DNA from: Azospirillum tabaci
GTDB taxonomy: Bacteria > Pseudomonadota > Alphaproteobacteria > Azospirillales > Azospirillaceae
Assembly (NCBI RefSeq): GCF_014596085.1
Contig: NZ_JACCJY010000027.1
Coordinates: forward strand, 26,476-90,475
Length of the DNA: 64,000 nucleotides
Reading direction: 5' to 3'
This document shows positions 37,105 to 44,994 of the stretch, piece after piece. Each line of letters opens with the position of its first letter. Positions within the stretch are counted from its first letter, which is position 1. The notes beneath the pieces were generated by a model, which saw only the letters and a program-made list of their open reading frames with translations, did not search any database and was not told the origin of the DNA. The translations under genes were made by a program, and so were the position numbers.

Positions 37105-37135
37105 TTGACCTCAAGTTAGCTTGAGGTTTTAGAGT
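37105..37135 (+). promoter_or_regulatory. SoxR-type promoter with SoxR box
   Basis: CCTCAAGTTAGCTTGAGG at 37109-37126 differs by one central base from the E. coli soxS SoxR box. It sits between TTGACC (37105-37110) and TAGAGT (37130-37135) with a 19-base spacer, the overlong spacing MerR-family activators require. Orientation points to the reductase gene at 37228. No soxR gene is in the window. Confidence 0.85.
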
Positions 37136-37227
37136 GGCCGCAATGTATCTGGCATGCCAGGGACGGTCCGAACGTCCGAACGCAGGCCGGTGTGCAGAAA
37201 CGGACAACCACCCTGGCGGGCAAAAGA

Positions 37228-38211
37228 ATGACGACAACCGGTCTAAGGAAGAATGCGCAGCGGTCGCCTGTGACGACGCGGTCCTTGCGCGTCCATCATA
37301 TGGAGCGGGTCGCACCGCAAGTTCTGCTGGTTGAGTTCCGCGACCCGGACGGCGAGGCCCTGCCGCCCTACGAGCCGGGCGCGCACATCGACGTGCATCT
37401 GCCGGACGGGGCGGTGCGCTCCTATTCGCTGTGCGGCGACCCGGCGGATCGGTCAGCCTACCGGATCGCCGTCCTGAACCTGCCGGGCGGACGGGGATCG
37501 CGTTTCATCCATAGCGACCTGCGGCTCGGCACCACCGTCACCATTGCTCCGCCCCGCAACAACTTCCGCTTCAACGCCGCCGCGCGCTACCTGTTCATCG
37601 CCGGGGGCATCGGCATCACGCCTCTGCTGCCGATGATCCGCGAAGCCGCGCGCCGGGGAGCCGACTGGGTCCTGCATTATTGCGTGCGCAGCGCGTCCGA
37701 AGCGCCGTTCCTGGGTGAACTTCGCAAGCTGGGCAACGGTCACGTGGTGGTGCACGCCGCGGACGAAGGCCGACGGCTGACGGTGGGCGAACTGCTCGCG
37801 GCGACGGCCGACGATGCCCTGATCTACTGCTGCGGCCCACAGCGCTTGATGGATGCGGTCGCGGATGCGGCGCGGCCCTCGCAGGACGTGCGCTTCGAGT
37901 GGTTCGCGCCGCGCTCGGATGCGGGACGTGACGCGGCGCCGGACGATCGCTTCGAGGTCGTCTGCGCCCGATCCGGCGTGACCGTCGCGGTAACGGAGGG
38001 GACCAGCGTGCTCGACGCGCTCGACGCCGCGGGCGTTTCCGTCGCCTCGTCGTGCGAGCAGGGCATTTGCGGCACTTGCGAGACAGCGGTGCTGGAGGGG
38101 GAACCCGACCATCGCGACAGCGTCCTGTCCGACGCCGAACGCGCCGCCGGCAAGACGATGATGATCTGCGTGTCGCGCGCCCGCAGCGCACGCTTGGTCC
38201 TGGACGTTTGA
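37228..38211 (+). CDS. PDR/VanB-type flavin and 2Fe-2S reductase
   Basis: A 327-residue reductase. I prefer ATG 37228; GTG 37192 is possible. Order: ferredoxin-reductase-like flavin domain (RSYSLCGDP), NAD-binding domain (FIAGGIGITPLLPMI, CCGPQRLMDAV), and a C-terminal plant-type ferredoxin with SCEQGICGTCETAVL and a later Cys in MMICVS. It resembles the reductase of vanillate O-demethylase, but no oxygenase lies next to it. The SoxR-type promoter suggests induction by redox-cycling compounds. It may then feed electrons to a detoxifying oxygenase or keep SoxR reduced. Confidence 0.9.
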   Translation: MTTTGLRKNAQRSPVTTRSLRVHHMERVAPQVLLVEFRDPDGEALPPYEPGAHIDVHLPDGAVRSYSLCGDPADRSAYRIAVLNLPGGRGSRFIHSDLRLGTTVTIAPPRNNFRFNAAARYLFIAGGIGITPLLPMIREAARRGADWVLHYCVRSASEAPFLGELRKLGNGHVVVHAADEGRRLTVGELLAATADDALIYCCGPQRLMDAVADAARPSQDVRFEWFAPRSDAGRDAAPDDRFEVVCARSGVTVAVTEGTSVLDALDAAGVSVASSCEQGICGTCETAVLEGEPDHRDSVLSDAERAAGKTMMICVSRARSARLVLDV

Positions 38212-38249
38212 ATTCGAACAAGGCGCAACGGAAAGACGAGGGGGAATCC

Positions 38250-38675
38250 ATGACCGAAAACGACCTGCAACGGTTGGGACTGGCGCTGTTGAACAGCCCG
38301 GCCGAGGCCATCGCCTATTCCGACCGGGAGGGCATCATCCGTTTCTGGAACGCGGGAGCCGAGCGTGTGTTCGGCTTCACCGCCGACGAGGCGCTCGGCC
38401 AGTCGCTGGATATCATCATTCCGGACCGTCAGCGCCAACGGCATTGGGACGGCTACGATCAGGTGATGAAGACGGGGGAGAGCCGGTACGGCAGCGGCGA
38501 TCTTCTCTCGGTGCCGGCAACGCGCAAGGACGGAACCCGCATCTCGGTCGAGTTCACCATCGTGCCGTTGAAGGACGCCGACGGGGCGATGCTGGGGATG
38601 GCGGCGGTCATGCGCGACGTCACCGCCCGGTTCGATGAATTGAGGGCCCTGCGCCGCCAGGCGGCCGGACGCTGA
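38250..38675 (+). CDS. Stand-alone PAS-domain protein
   Basis: A 141-residue single PAS domain from ATG 38250, GAGGGG upstream. Motifs: IAYSDREGIIRFWNAGAERVFGFTADEALGQSL, TRKDGTRISVEFTIVPLKDADG and the C-terminal VMRDVTARF linker. No output domain. It lies 38 bases after the SoxR-controlled reductase and is probably co-transcribed, perhaps as a redox or ligand sensor partner. A truncated inverted copy of its 3' part and downstream DNA lies at 50.57-50.86 kb. Confidence 0.88.
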   Translation: MTENDLQRLGLALLNSPAEAIAYSDREGIIRFWNAGAERVFGFTADEALGQSLDIIIPDRQRQRHWDGYDQVMKTGESRYGSGDLLSVPATRKDGTRISVEFTIVPLKDADGAMLGMAAVMRDVTARFDELRALRRQAAGR

Positions 38676-38800
38676 AAGGCTCGTTCTTGCCGGGTGAGCC
38701 ACGCAGCGTTCGATGCGTGGCTCCCGAAATCGGAACCCTCCCCGACGGGGGCTGTGGAGAGGAGGCGATCTCTTCAAGACATCGGCGCAGGGAATACGTC

Positions 38801-38866
38801 ATGTGCCATCTGTTGATCGCGGCGGAGGCGGAGCGCGCGGTGACCGGCATCGCCCCGGTCGGCTGA
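38801..38866 (+). pseudogene. Remnant of a small lipoprotein gene
   Basis: A 21-codon frame beginning MCHLLIAAEAE. Its leader and first codons match, base for base over much of the length, the region upstream of and starting the intact lipoprotein gene at 50588 (minus strand). The lipobox and the rest are lost and a stop follows. The upstream GGAAC-N17 element has GTG in place of GTT. It is the decayed partner of that lipoprotein gene. Confidence 0.65.
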
Positions 38867-39106
38867 GCCGGGACACGGCTGGAGAGAGTTTGGCCTTCAT
38901 TGCGACATCCCGCCGACACCTTGGCCAACACCTTGACAGTGCCGCCTGACTTGGCGGTCCTGGGTGAACGGCGTCAACTCGACAAGCTCCACGCACATCG
39001 CCTACAACCGGTCATCCGTCCTGTGGGTGGAATGGGAACCGGTTTGAACGGAGCAACGTCAGCACGGCCATCGGCCTCTCCTCTCCGTTGCGGGGAACGA
39101 GGTGGG

Positions 39107-39589
39107 GTGAGCGGGCATCGCAAGGACGGCAACGCCGCGCCTGCGGCGCGTTCGCGTCCGTCCCGCCGTTCCTTGCCACGCTGGAGAGCCAGGCTGGCGG
39201 CGGCGGTGGCCGCCGTCCTTCTGCTGATCCTGATCCAGGTGCCGGGGCAGGCCGTCGCCATGCTGTCCGCCGGTCTGGCGCAGTCTTTCTGGGCCATGTC
39301 GATGTGCGGGCCGGATGGGGCGCCGGACCGGTTGCCCTCCGCGCCCGATCAGCCCAAGAACGATCTGGAGCATTGCCTGGGTTGCCAACTCGGCTGTGCG
39401 CCTCCGGCGATGCTGACCCCGGCGGATGTCGCCGTTCCGCCGCCGCGCCTGTCCGGGGCGTTGCGCCGGCGTCCCCACCCGAACCGCAAGCGCCGCCGCC
39501 CGCGCGGTCTCCGCCCGAACGCCCGTGCCCCGCCGATGACGCGTCCTGCCTCGACCAACGGAACGCCCGATTCTTCCTTCTCTTTGTAG
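39107..39589 (+). CDS. DUF2946-like membrane-anchored protein next to a copper chaperone
   Basis: About 160 residues. The start is uncertain (GTG 39107 preferred; ATG 39032 possible). A basic N-terminus precedes one transmembrane helix (LAAAVAAVLLLILIQVPGQAVAML). A Cys-containing periplasmic segment MCGPDG...LEHCLGCQLGCAPPA follows, then a Pro/Arg-rich tail. The CxxC/CxxxC cluster and the position before a PCu(A)C gene fit the DUF2946 family found in copper loci. Copper or haem-related binding is inferred. The region 38867-39106 upstream holds nothing I can identify. Confidence 0.6.
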   Translation: MSGHRKDGNAAPAARSRPSRRSLPRWRARLAAAVAAVLLLILIQVPGQAVAMLSAGLAQSFWAMSMCGPDGAPDRLPSAPDQPKNDLEHCLGCQLGCAPPAMLTPADVAVPPPRLSGALRRRPHPNRKRRRPRGLRPNARAPPMTRPASTNGTPDSSFSL

Positions 39590-39601
39590 GATGCCGTCAT
39601 C

Positions 39602-40108
39602 ATGAAGAAGCACGCCCTGGCGCTCGCCGCGCTGATCGCCCTGACCGCCGGCCCCGCCCTCGCCCACGGTTTCAAGGCCGGGCCGGTCGACATCGAACAT
39701 CCCTGGGCGCGCGCCACGGCGCCCTCGGCCCCGAACGGCTCGGCCTATATGGTGCTGAGCACCCACGGCCCGGACAGCGACCGCCTGCTGTCGGCCAGCA
39801 CGCCCGTCGCCGACAAGGCGGAACTGCACACCCACCTGATGGACAACGGCGTCATGAAGATGCGCCAGGTCGACGCCATCGAGGTGGCGCCCGGCTCGCC
39901 GACCGCGCTGCAGCCCGGCGGCCTGCACGTCATGCTGTTCGGGCTGAAGCAGCCGCTCGCTCCGGGGAAGGCGTTCCCGCTGACCCTAACCTTCGAGAAG
40001 GCCGGGCCGGTGACCGTCCAGGTGGACGTGCAGAGCGCCGGGTCCGCCGCCCCGTCCCATGGCGGTGTCGGCGTGCCGCAGGCCAGCGGCACGCAGCACA
40101 AGCACTGA
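39602..40108 (+). CDS. Periplasmic copper chaperone PCu(A)C
   Basis: A 168-residue protein with a clear signal peptide (ALALAALIALTAGPALAHG) and the PCu(A)C fold. The Cu(I) ligands are His/Met in ELHTHLMDNGVMKMRQV and LQPGGLHVMLFGL, the H(M)X10MX21HXM pattern. It delivers copper to the CuA site of cytochrome oxidase in the periplasm. A C-terminal His-containing tail (GTQHKH) may add metal binding. The start is 12 bases after the DUF2946-like gene, making a two-gene operon. Confidence 0.92.
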   Translation: MKKHALALAALIALTAGPALAHGFKAGPVDIEHPWARATAPSAPNGSAYMVLSTHGPDSDRLLSASTPVADKAELHTHLMDNGVMKMRQVDAIEVAPGSPTALQPGGLHVMLFGLKQPLAPGKAFPLTLTFEKAGPVTVQVDVQSAGSAAPSHGGVGVPQASGTQHKH

Positions 40109-40290
40109 CGGGCATTGCGCTGCGCCGGCCTGTTGCCAACGGTCGGCGCGGCCGCAACCGACGGTCGGTGCCGGTGGTGCTCGGTACTGATATACCAGCA
40201 TCGCATTTGACCATCCGGCCCCTTGGGCGCAGGGTGTGGCGCGCCGGTTCGGCACAAGGACGGCGCGCCACAGGAAGGAACGCCCCGCCC

Positions 40291-40320
40291 ATGACTCCCC
40301 CCATGAGCGCCGCCCGATGA
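40291..40320 (+). other. Possible 9-residue leader peptide of the EamA gene
   Basis: ATG 40291, preceded by AAGGAA, encodes MTPPMSAAR. Its TGA overlaps the ATG of the permease (ATGA, 40317-40320). Translation of the leader would couple to the permease, which has no ribosome site of its own. Confidence 0.35.
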
Positions 40321-41246
40321 CCGCCACCGAAAAGGCCCCGTCCGCCAGCTCTTCCGGGCGTGCCGGCATCGCCTGGATGCTGCTGACCACGCTTCTGTTC
40401 GTGACGCAGGACGCGACCTTGCGCGTTCTGGTGCAGACCTATCCCTTCGCGGAGGTCGCCTGGGCGCGCTTCGCGGTGCATCTGGCCATCGCCTTCGTCG
40501 TGGTCGCGGTGAATTCCCCCAGCCATCTGATCGCCAAGCGTCCGGGGATGCAGATCCTCCGCTCGGCCCTGCTGGCCGTGCTGACTCTGCTGGCGGCGGT
40601 GTCCTACAAGATCCTGCCCTTCGTCGACGTGGCGGCCATCGCCAACGTGGCGCCGGTGCTCGTCGCCGTCCTGTCGGTTCCGCTCCTGAAGGAAAAGGTC
40701 GGTTGGCGGCGCTCCCTGGGGGTGTTCGGCGGCTTCATCGGGGCGATGATCATCATCGGCCCGGCCAGCCTCGTCTTCCAGTGGGCGATCCTGCTGCCGC
40801 TCGCCGCCGCGCTGTGCAACGCGCTCTACCAGATCGTCACCCGGCTGCTGCGCGGCGGCGATTCCACATTGACGACCTTCTTCTACACCAGCATGGCCGG
40901 GACGGTGCTCTGCGGGCTTCTGCTGCCCTTCGGCTGGGTGACGCCGGACCTGACGGGGGCGGCGCTGATGGTCATGCTCGGCGCGCTGGGGGCGTGCAGC
41001 CATTACTGCCTGATCCGCGCCTACACGGTGGCGGACGCGGCGACGGTGGCGCCCTTCGGCTACACGACGCTGATCTGGGCGGTGTTCTACGGCCTGCTGG
41101 TCTTCGGGGAACCGCCCAGCGCCTCGACCCTTGCCGGCGGTCTGGTGATCGTCGCCAGCGGCATCTACATCTTCCACCGCGAGCAGGTGCGGGCGCGCGA
41201 GGCGGCGGCCAAGGGGGCGGCCAAGGGGGCGGCGAATGGGGCCTGA
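40317..41246 (+). CDS. EamA/DMT-superfamily permease
   Basis: A 309-residue inner-membrane protein with about ten helices in two EamA repeats (first about 20-150, second about 160-290; the second contains CSHYCLIRAYTVADAATVAPFGYTTLIWA). DMT permeases of this type export amino acids, purines or other metabolites. The C-terminus is a short Ala/Lys repeat (AAAKGAAKGAANGA). The start at ATG 40317 is supported by the family N-terminus; the frame is open upstream to 40236. Confidence 0.88.
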   Translation: MTATEKAPSASSSGRAGIAWMLLTTLLFVTQDATLRVLVQTYPFAEVAWARFAVHLAIAFVVVAVNSPSHLIAKRPGMQILRSALLAVLTLLAAVSYKILPFVDVAAIANVAPVLVAVLSVPLLKEKVGWRRSLGVFGGFIGAMIIIGPASLVFQWAILLPLAAALCNALYQIVTRLLRGGDSTLTTFFYTSMAGTVLCGLLLPFGWVTPDLTGAALMVMLGALGACSHYCLIRAYTVADAATVAPFGYTTLIWAVFYGLLVFGEPPSASTLAGGLVIVASGIYIFHREQVRAREAAAKGAAKGAANGA

Positions 41247-41414
41247 ACGGCCCCCGTTTCCCTGTAGGTCCCTATGCCGGAGGCACGTACACAGGACGTC
41301 CAGGTACCCGAAATATCACGGGCCGTACGCGTCGAACTGTAACATGCTCCGCGTACCGTACGCCTGCCGGTGAGGGCCGGCGTGTTTTCCCATCCACAAG
41401 CAACGAGAACAGCA

Positions 41415-41612
41415 ATGAACGGACTGCCCAAGCAGACGTGGCGCTGCCGCGTTGCCGAACTGTTGAACGATCCCGTGGTCCAGGCCGTGTTGCGCCGGGA
41501 CCGCCTGACCCACGAGCAGGTTCTGGCACAGCTCACCCCCATTGCCGAGCACCTGCGCCGCAACACCTCCCCCGAACGACCCGCAAGGCGGCTTCGACAC
41601 GAAGCCTTCTGA
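41415..41612 (+). CDS. Small hypothetical protein (65 aa)
   Basis: From ATG 41415: MNGLPKQTWRCRVAELLND... The sequence is helical and basic (VVQAVLRRDRLTHEQVLAQLTPIAEHLRR). A good terminator follows directly, supporting a real transcription unit. No family recognised; it could be a small DNA- or protein-binding regulator. The 170-base gap before it shows no clear promoter. Confidence 0.55.
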   Translation: MNGLPKQTWRCRVAELLNDPVVQAVLRRDRLTHEQVLAQLTPIAEHLRRNTSPERPARRLRHEAF

Positions 41613-41624
41613 CCTTCCCATGAG

Positions 41625-41660
41625 AAAAGGCCGCCCGGTGAAACGGGCGGCCTTCTTCTT
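41625..41660. terminator. Bidirectional terminator
   Basis: AAGGCCGCCCG (41627-41637) pairs with CGGGCGGCCTT (41644-41654). The T-rich flank on the plus strand is CTTCTT, and the minus strand reads CCTTTTCTC. It lies between the convergent small gene and the ALDH7 gene. Confidence 0.8.
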
Positions 41661-41688
41661 GCGCGCTGGTCCTCACGCGCCGGCTGGA

Positions 41689-43191
41689 TCAGCCGGCGAT
41701 CTCGAACTTGATCCCCTGGGCCAGCGGCAGGGCGCGGGAGTAGTTCACCGTGGCCGTCTGGCGGCGCATATAGGCCTTCCAGGCGTCGGACCCGGACTCG
41801 CGCCCGCCGCCCGTCTCCTTCTCGCCGCCGAAGGCGCCGCCGATTTCCGCACCCGACGGGCCGATGTTGACGTTGGCGATGCCGCAGTCGCTGCCCGCCG
41901 CCGACAGGAAGCTCTCGGCCTCGCGGATGTCGGTGGTGAAGATGCAGGAGGACAGGCCCTGCGGCACCGCGTTCTGAAGCGCGATGGCCTCCTCCAGCGT
42001 CTCGTAGGTCAGGACGTAGAGGATCGGGGCGAAGGTCTCGTGGCGCACGATGTCGGTCTGGCCCGGCATCTCGACGATGGCCGGCTGCACGTACCAAGCG
42101 TCCGGATACTGGTCGGCGAGCGCGCGGCCGCCGCCGGTCACCACGCCGCCGTCGGCCTTGGCCCGCTCCAGCGCGCGCTGCATCCCGTCGAAGGCGCCCT
42201 TGTCGTTGAGCGGGCCGACCAGCACGCCGGACTCCAGCGGGTTGCCGATGGGAACGGAGGCGTAGGCGGCCTTCAGGCGCGGCAGCAGCGTGTCGCACAC
42301 GTCCTTGTGGACGATCAGGCGGCGCAGCGTGGTGCAGCGCTGGCCGCAGGTGCCCACCGCGGCGAAGACGATGGCGCGCACCGCCATGTCGAGGTCGGCC
42401 GACGGAGCGACGATCATCGCGTTGTTGCCGCCCAGCTCCAGGATCGGGCGGGCGAAGCGCTCCGCCACCTTCAGCGCGACCTCGCGGCCCATGCGGGTCG
42501 AGCCGGTGGCCGACACGATGGGGACCAGCGGGCTGGCGACCAGCGCCTCGCCGACGTCGCGGCCGCCGTTGACGACCTGGAGCAGGTCCGCCGGGGCGTC
42601 GCCGAAGCGGGCCACCGCGCGCTCGAAGATGCGCTGGCAGGCCAGCGCGGTCAGCGGGGTCTTCTCCGACGGCTTCCAGATCACCGGATCGCCGCAGACC
42701 AGCGCCAGGGCGGCGTTCCAGGCCCAGACCGCGACCGGGAAGTTGAAGGCGGAAATCACCGCACAGGGCCCCATCGGGTGCCAGGTCTCGCGCATCGCGT
42801 GGCCCGGACGCTCCGACGCGATGGTCAGGCCGTAGAGCTGGCGGGACAGGCCGACCGCGAAGTCGCAGATGTCGATCATCTCCTGAACCTCGCCCAGGCC
42901 CTCCTGGAAGATCTTGCCCATCTCCAGCGTGACGAGACGGCCGAGATCCTCCTTAGCGTCGCGCAACTCCTCGCCCAGCAGGCGGACCAGCTCACCGCGG
43001 CGCGGCGCCGGGACAGAGCGCCACGCCTCGAAGGCGCGCTGGGCGCGGGCGGCCACCTCCGGGATCTCCGACGCCGGGGTGACCGGCGCCACGCCCAGCG
43101 CAGCGCCGTCGATGGGCGAGCGGACGGACAGGCCGGCCCCGTCGGCGGGAAGCTCAAGGCCGAGGCGGGAAAGAAGGTCGCGGTGCTGCAT
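41689..43191 (-). CDS. ALDH7-family aldehyde dehydrogenase (aminoadipate semialdehyde type)
   Basis: A 500-residue dehydrogenase from ATG 43191. Motifs: NFPVAVWAWN, catalytic Glu in LELGGNNAM, catalytic Cys in GTCGQRCTTLRRL, and the C-terminal GGRESGSDAWKAYMRRQT typical of ALDH7 (antiquitin/AmaB). It oxidises alpha-aminoadipate semialdehyde to aminoadipate with NAD+. The saccharopine dehydrogenase-like gene in the same neighbourhood makes lysine degradation the likely pathway. It lies 35 bases downstream of a ThDP-enzyme gene on the same strand, probably one operon. Confidence 0.9.
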   Translation of the reverse strand: MQHRDLLSRLGLELPADGAGLSVRSPIDGAALGVAPVTPASEIPEVAARAQRAFEAWRSVPAPRRGELVRLLGEELRDAKEDLGRLVTLEMGKIFQEGLGEVQEMIDICDFAVGLSRQLYGLTIASERPGHAMRETWHPMGPCAVISAFNFPVAVWAWNAALALVCGDPVIWKPSEKTPLTALACQRIFERAVARFGDAPADLLQVVNGGRDVGEALVASPLVPIVSATGSTRMGREVALKVAERFARPILELGGNNAMIVAPSADLDMAVRAIVFAAVGTCGQRCTTLRRLIVHKDVCDTLLPRLKAAYASVPIGNPLESGVLVGPLNDKGAFDGMQRALERAKADGGVVTGGGRALADQYPDAWYVQPAIVEMPGQTDIVRHETFAPILYVLTYETLEEAIALQNAVPQGLSSCIFTTDIREAESFLSAAGSDCGIANVNIGPSGAEIGGAFGGEKETGGGRESGSDAWKAYMRRQTATVNYSRALPLAQGIKFEIAG

Positions 43192-43226
43192 GGAAAAGGT
43201 CCTCGGTGTAAGGCAACCGGTGGAGG

Positions 43227-44885
43227 TTAGCGCTGGCGCCCGGCGGCGCGGATGTCGGACAGGCTGCGGTTCGGCGTCAGGGCCTCGGGGTCGAGCCTGA
43301 CGTGCAGGATGGCGGGCCGGCCGGAGGCGCGGGCGCGCTCGAAGGCCGGGGCGAACTCCTCCGTCCGCTCTACCGTCTCGCCATGGCCGCCATAGGCGCG
43401 GGCGAGGGCGGCGAAGTCCGGGTTGGTCAGAGCGGTGCCGGACACGCGGCCCGGATACTCGCGCTCCTGGTGCATGCGGATGGTGCCGTACATGCCGTTG
43501 TCGATGACCAGCACGATGAGGTTGGCGCCCTCCTGCACGGCGGTGCCGAACTCCAGCCCGGTCATCTGGAAGCAGCCGTCGCCGGCGAAGCAGACCACGT
43601 CCCGCTCCGGGTGGAGCAGCTTGGCCGCGACGGCGGCGGGCAGGCCGTAGCCCATCGAGCCGCAGACCGGCGCCGCCTGCGTGCCGAAGCGGCGGAAGCG
43701 CCAGAAGCGGTGGATCCAGGTGGCGTAGTTGCCGGCGCCGTTGGTCAGGATGGCGTCGTCGGGCAGGGTGTCGCGCAGCCAGGACATGACGGCGCCCATC
43801 TGGACGGCGCCGGGGATGGTGGCCGGCGGCTCGCTCCAGGCGGTGTAGGCGGCGTGCGCGGCTTCGGCCTGACCGGCCCAGGCGGGGGAGGCCGGCGCCT
43901 CCAGCCCGGCGACGGCGTCGAGGAAGCCCCCCGGCGTGGCGTTGATGGCGAGGTCGGGGTTGTAGACGCGGCCCAGTTCCTCCGCCCCCGGATGGACGTG
44001 GATCAGCGTCTTGCCGGTCTCCGGGATGCCGAGCAGCCCGTAGCTCTGCGACGGCACCTCGGAGAAGCGGCCGCCGAGCAGCAGGATCACGTCGGCGTCC
44101 TTCACCAGGGCGGTCAGCTTCGGGTTGATGCCCAGCCCGATGTCGCCCGCGTAGTTCGGGTGCGTGTGGTCGAACAGCATCTGGCGGCGGAAGGTGACCG
44201 CCACCGGCAGCGCGAAGGTCTCGGCGAAGACGTGCAGCGAGGCCACCGCGTCCTCGGTCCAGCGGGAGCCGCCGGCGATCACCAGCGGGCGCTTCGCCCC
44301 GGCGAGCAGACGTCCGACCTCGGCGACCTGGGCGGGCGTCGGGGCGCTGTCCACCGGATGGGCGGGGCGGGCGGCGGCGACGTCCGCCGTTTCCACCAGC
44401 ATGTCTTCCGGCAGCACCAGCACGACCGGGCCGGGGCGGCCGGCGAGCGCGGTGTGGAAGGCGCGGCTGACCATCTCCGGCACGCGGTCGGCGCTGTCGA
44501 TCTCGGCCACCCACTTGGCCATGCCGCCGAACATGAGGGTGTAGTCGACCTCCTGGAAGGCGTCGCGCCCGCGCATGCCGCGCTCGATCTGTCCGATGAA
44601 CAGGATCATCGGGGTGGAGTCCTGCTGCGCCACATGCACGCCCGGCGCGGCGTTGGTGGCGCCGGGGCCGCGGGTGACGAAGCAGATGCCCGGCCGTCCG
44701 GTCAGCTTGCCCTCGGCCTCCGCCATCATGGCGGCGCCGCTCTCGTGGCGGGCGTTGATCGTGCGGATCGAGGAATCGTGCAGCGCGTCCAGCACGGCGA
44801 GGTAGCTTTCGCCCGGCACGCAGAACACGCGCTCGACGCCCTGCGCCTCCAGCGCCTCGACGATCAACTGGCCTCCGGTCTTCAT
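43227..44885 (-). CDS. Thiamine-diphosphate enzyme, acetolactate synthase-like
   Basis: A 552-residue enzyme from ATG 44885 (GAGG upstream). The N-terminal domain has the catalytic Glu in ARHESGAAMMAEAEGKLTG and TRGPGATNAAPGVHVA. The C-terminal ThDP motif is FAGDGCFQMTGLEFGTAVQEGANLIVLVIDN. It is of acetolactate synthase/oxo-acid decarboxylase type without a regulatory-subunit gene, so a catabolic decarboxylase or ligase role is as likely as branched-chain synthesis. It is in an operon with ALDH7 and divergent from a GcvA-type LysR regulator. A link to decarboxylation of an oxo-acid from lysine is speculative. Confidence 0.82.
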   Translation of the reverse strand: MKTGGQLIVEALEAQGVERVFCVPGESYLAVLDALHDSSIRTINARHESGAAMMAEAEGKLTGRPGICFVTRGPGATNAAPGVHVAQQDSTPMILFIGQIERGMRGRDAFQEVDYTLMFGGMAKWVAEIDSADRVPEMVSRAFHTALAGRPGPVVLVLPEDMLVETADVAAARPAHPVDSAPTPAQVAEVGRLLAGAKRPLVIAGGSRWTEDAVASLHVFAETFALPVAVTFRRQMLFDHTHPNYAGDIGLGINPKLTALVKDADVILLLGGRFSEVPSQSYGLLGIPETGKTLIHVHPGAEELGRVYNPDLAINATPGGFLDAVAGLEAPASPAWAGQAEAAHAAYTAWSEPPATIPGAVQMGAVMSWLRDTLPDDAILTNGAGNYATWIHRFWRFRRFGTQAAPVCGSMGYGLPAAVAAKLLHPERDVVCFAGDGCFQMTGLEFGTAVQEGANLIVLVIDNGMYGTIRMHQEREYPGRVSGTALTNPDFAALARAYGGHGETVERTEEFAPAFERARASGRPAILHVRLDPEALTPNRSLSDIRAAGRQR

Positions 44886-44970
44886 GGCGCGCTCGTTCCT
44901 CGGCTGGGCGTTCAAATCCTCCTCAATCTGGCGGCAGGCCCCGCCCCGCGCAACCGACTTTCTTTCCCCC

Positions 44971-44993
44971 GGTCATGAGCTATAGTCATGACC
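44971..44993. promoter_or_regulatory. Perfect operator-like palindrome over the LysR promoter
   Basis: GGTCATGA-GCTATAG-TCATGACC, 8-base arms, ending one base before ATG 44995. It contains TATAGT (44981-44986), a good -10 element. It is the probable autoregulatory and divergent operator of the LysR protein. Confidence 0.7.
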
Positions 44994-44994
44994 C

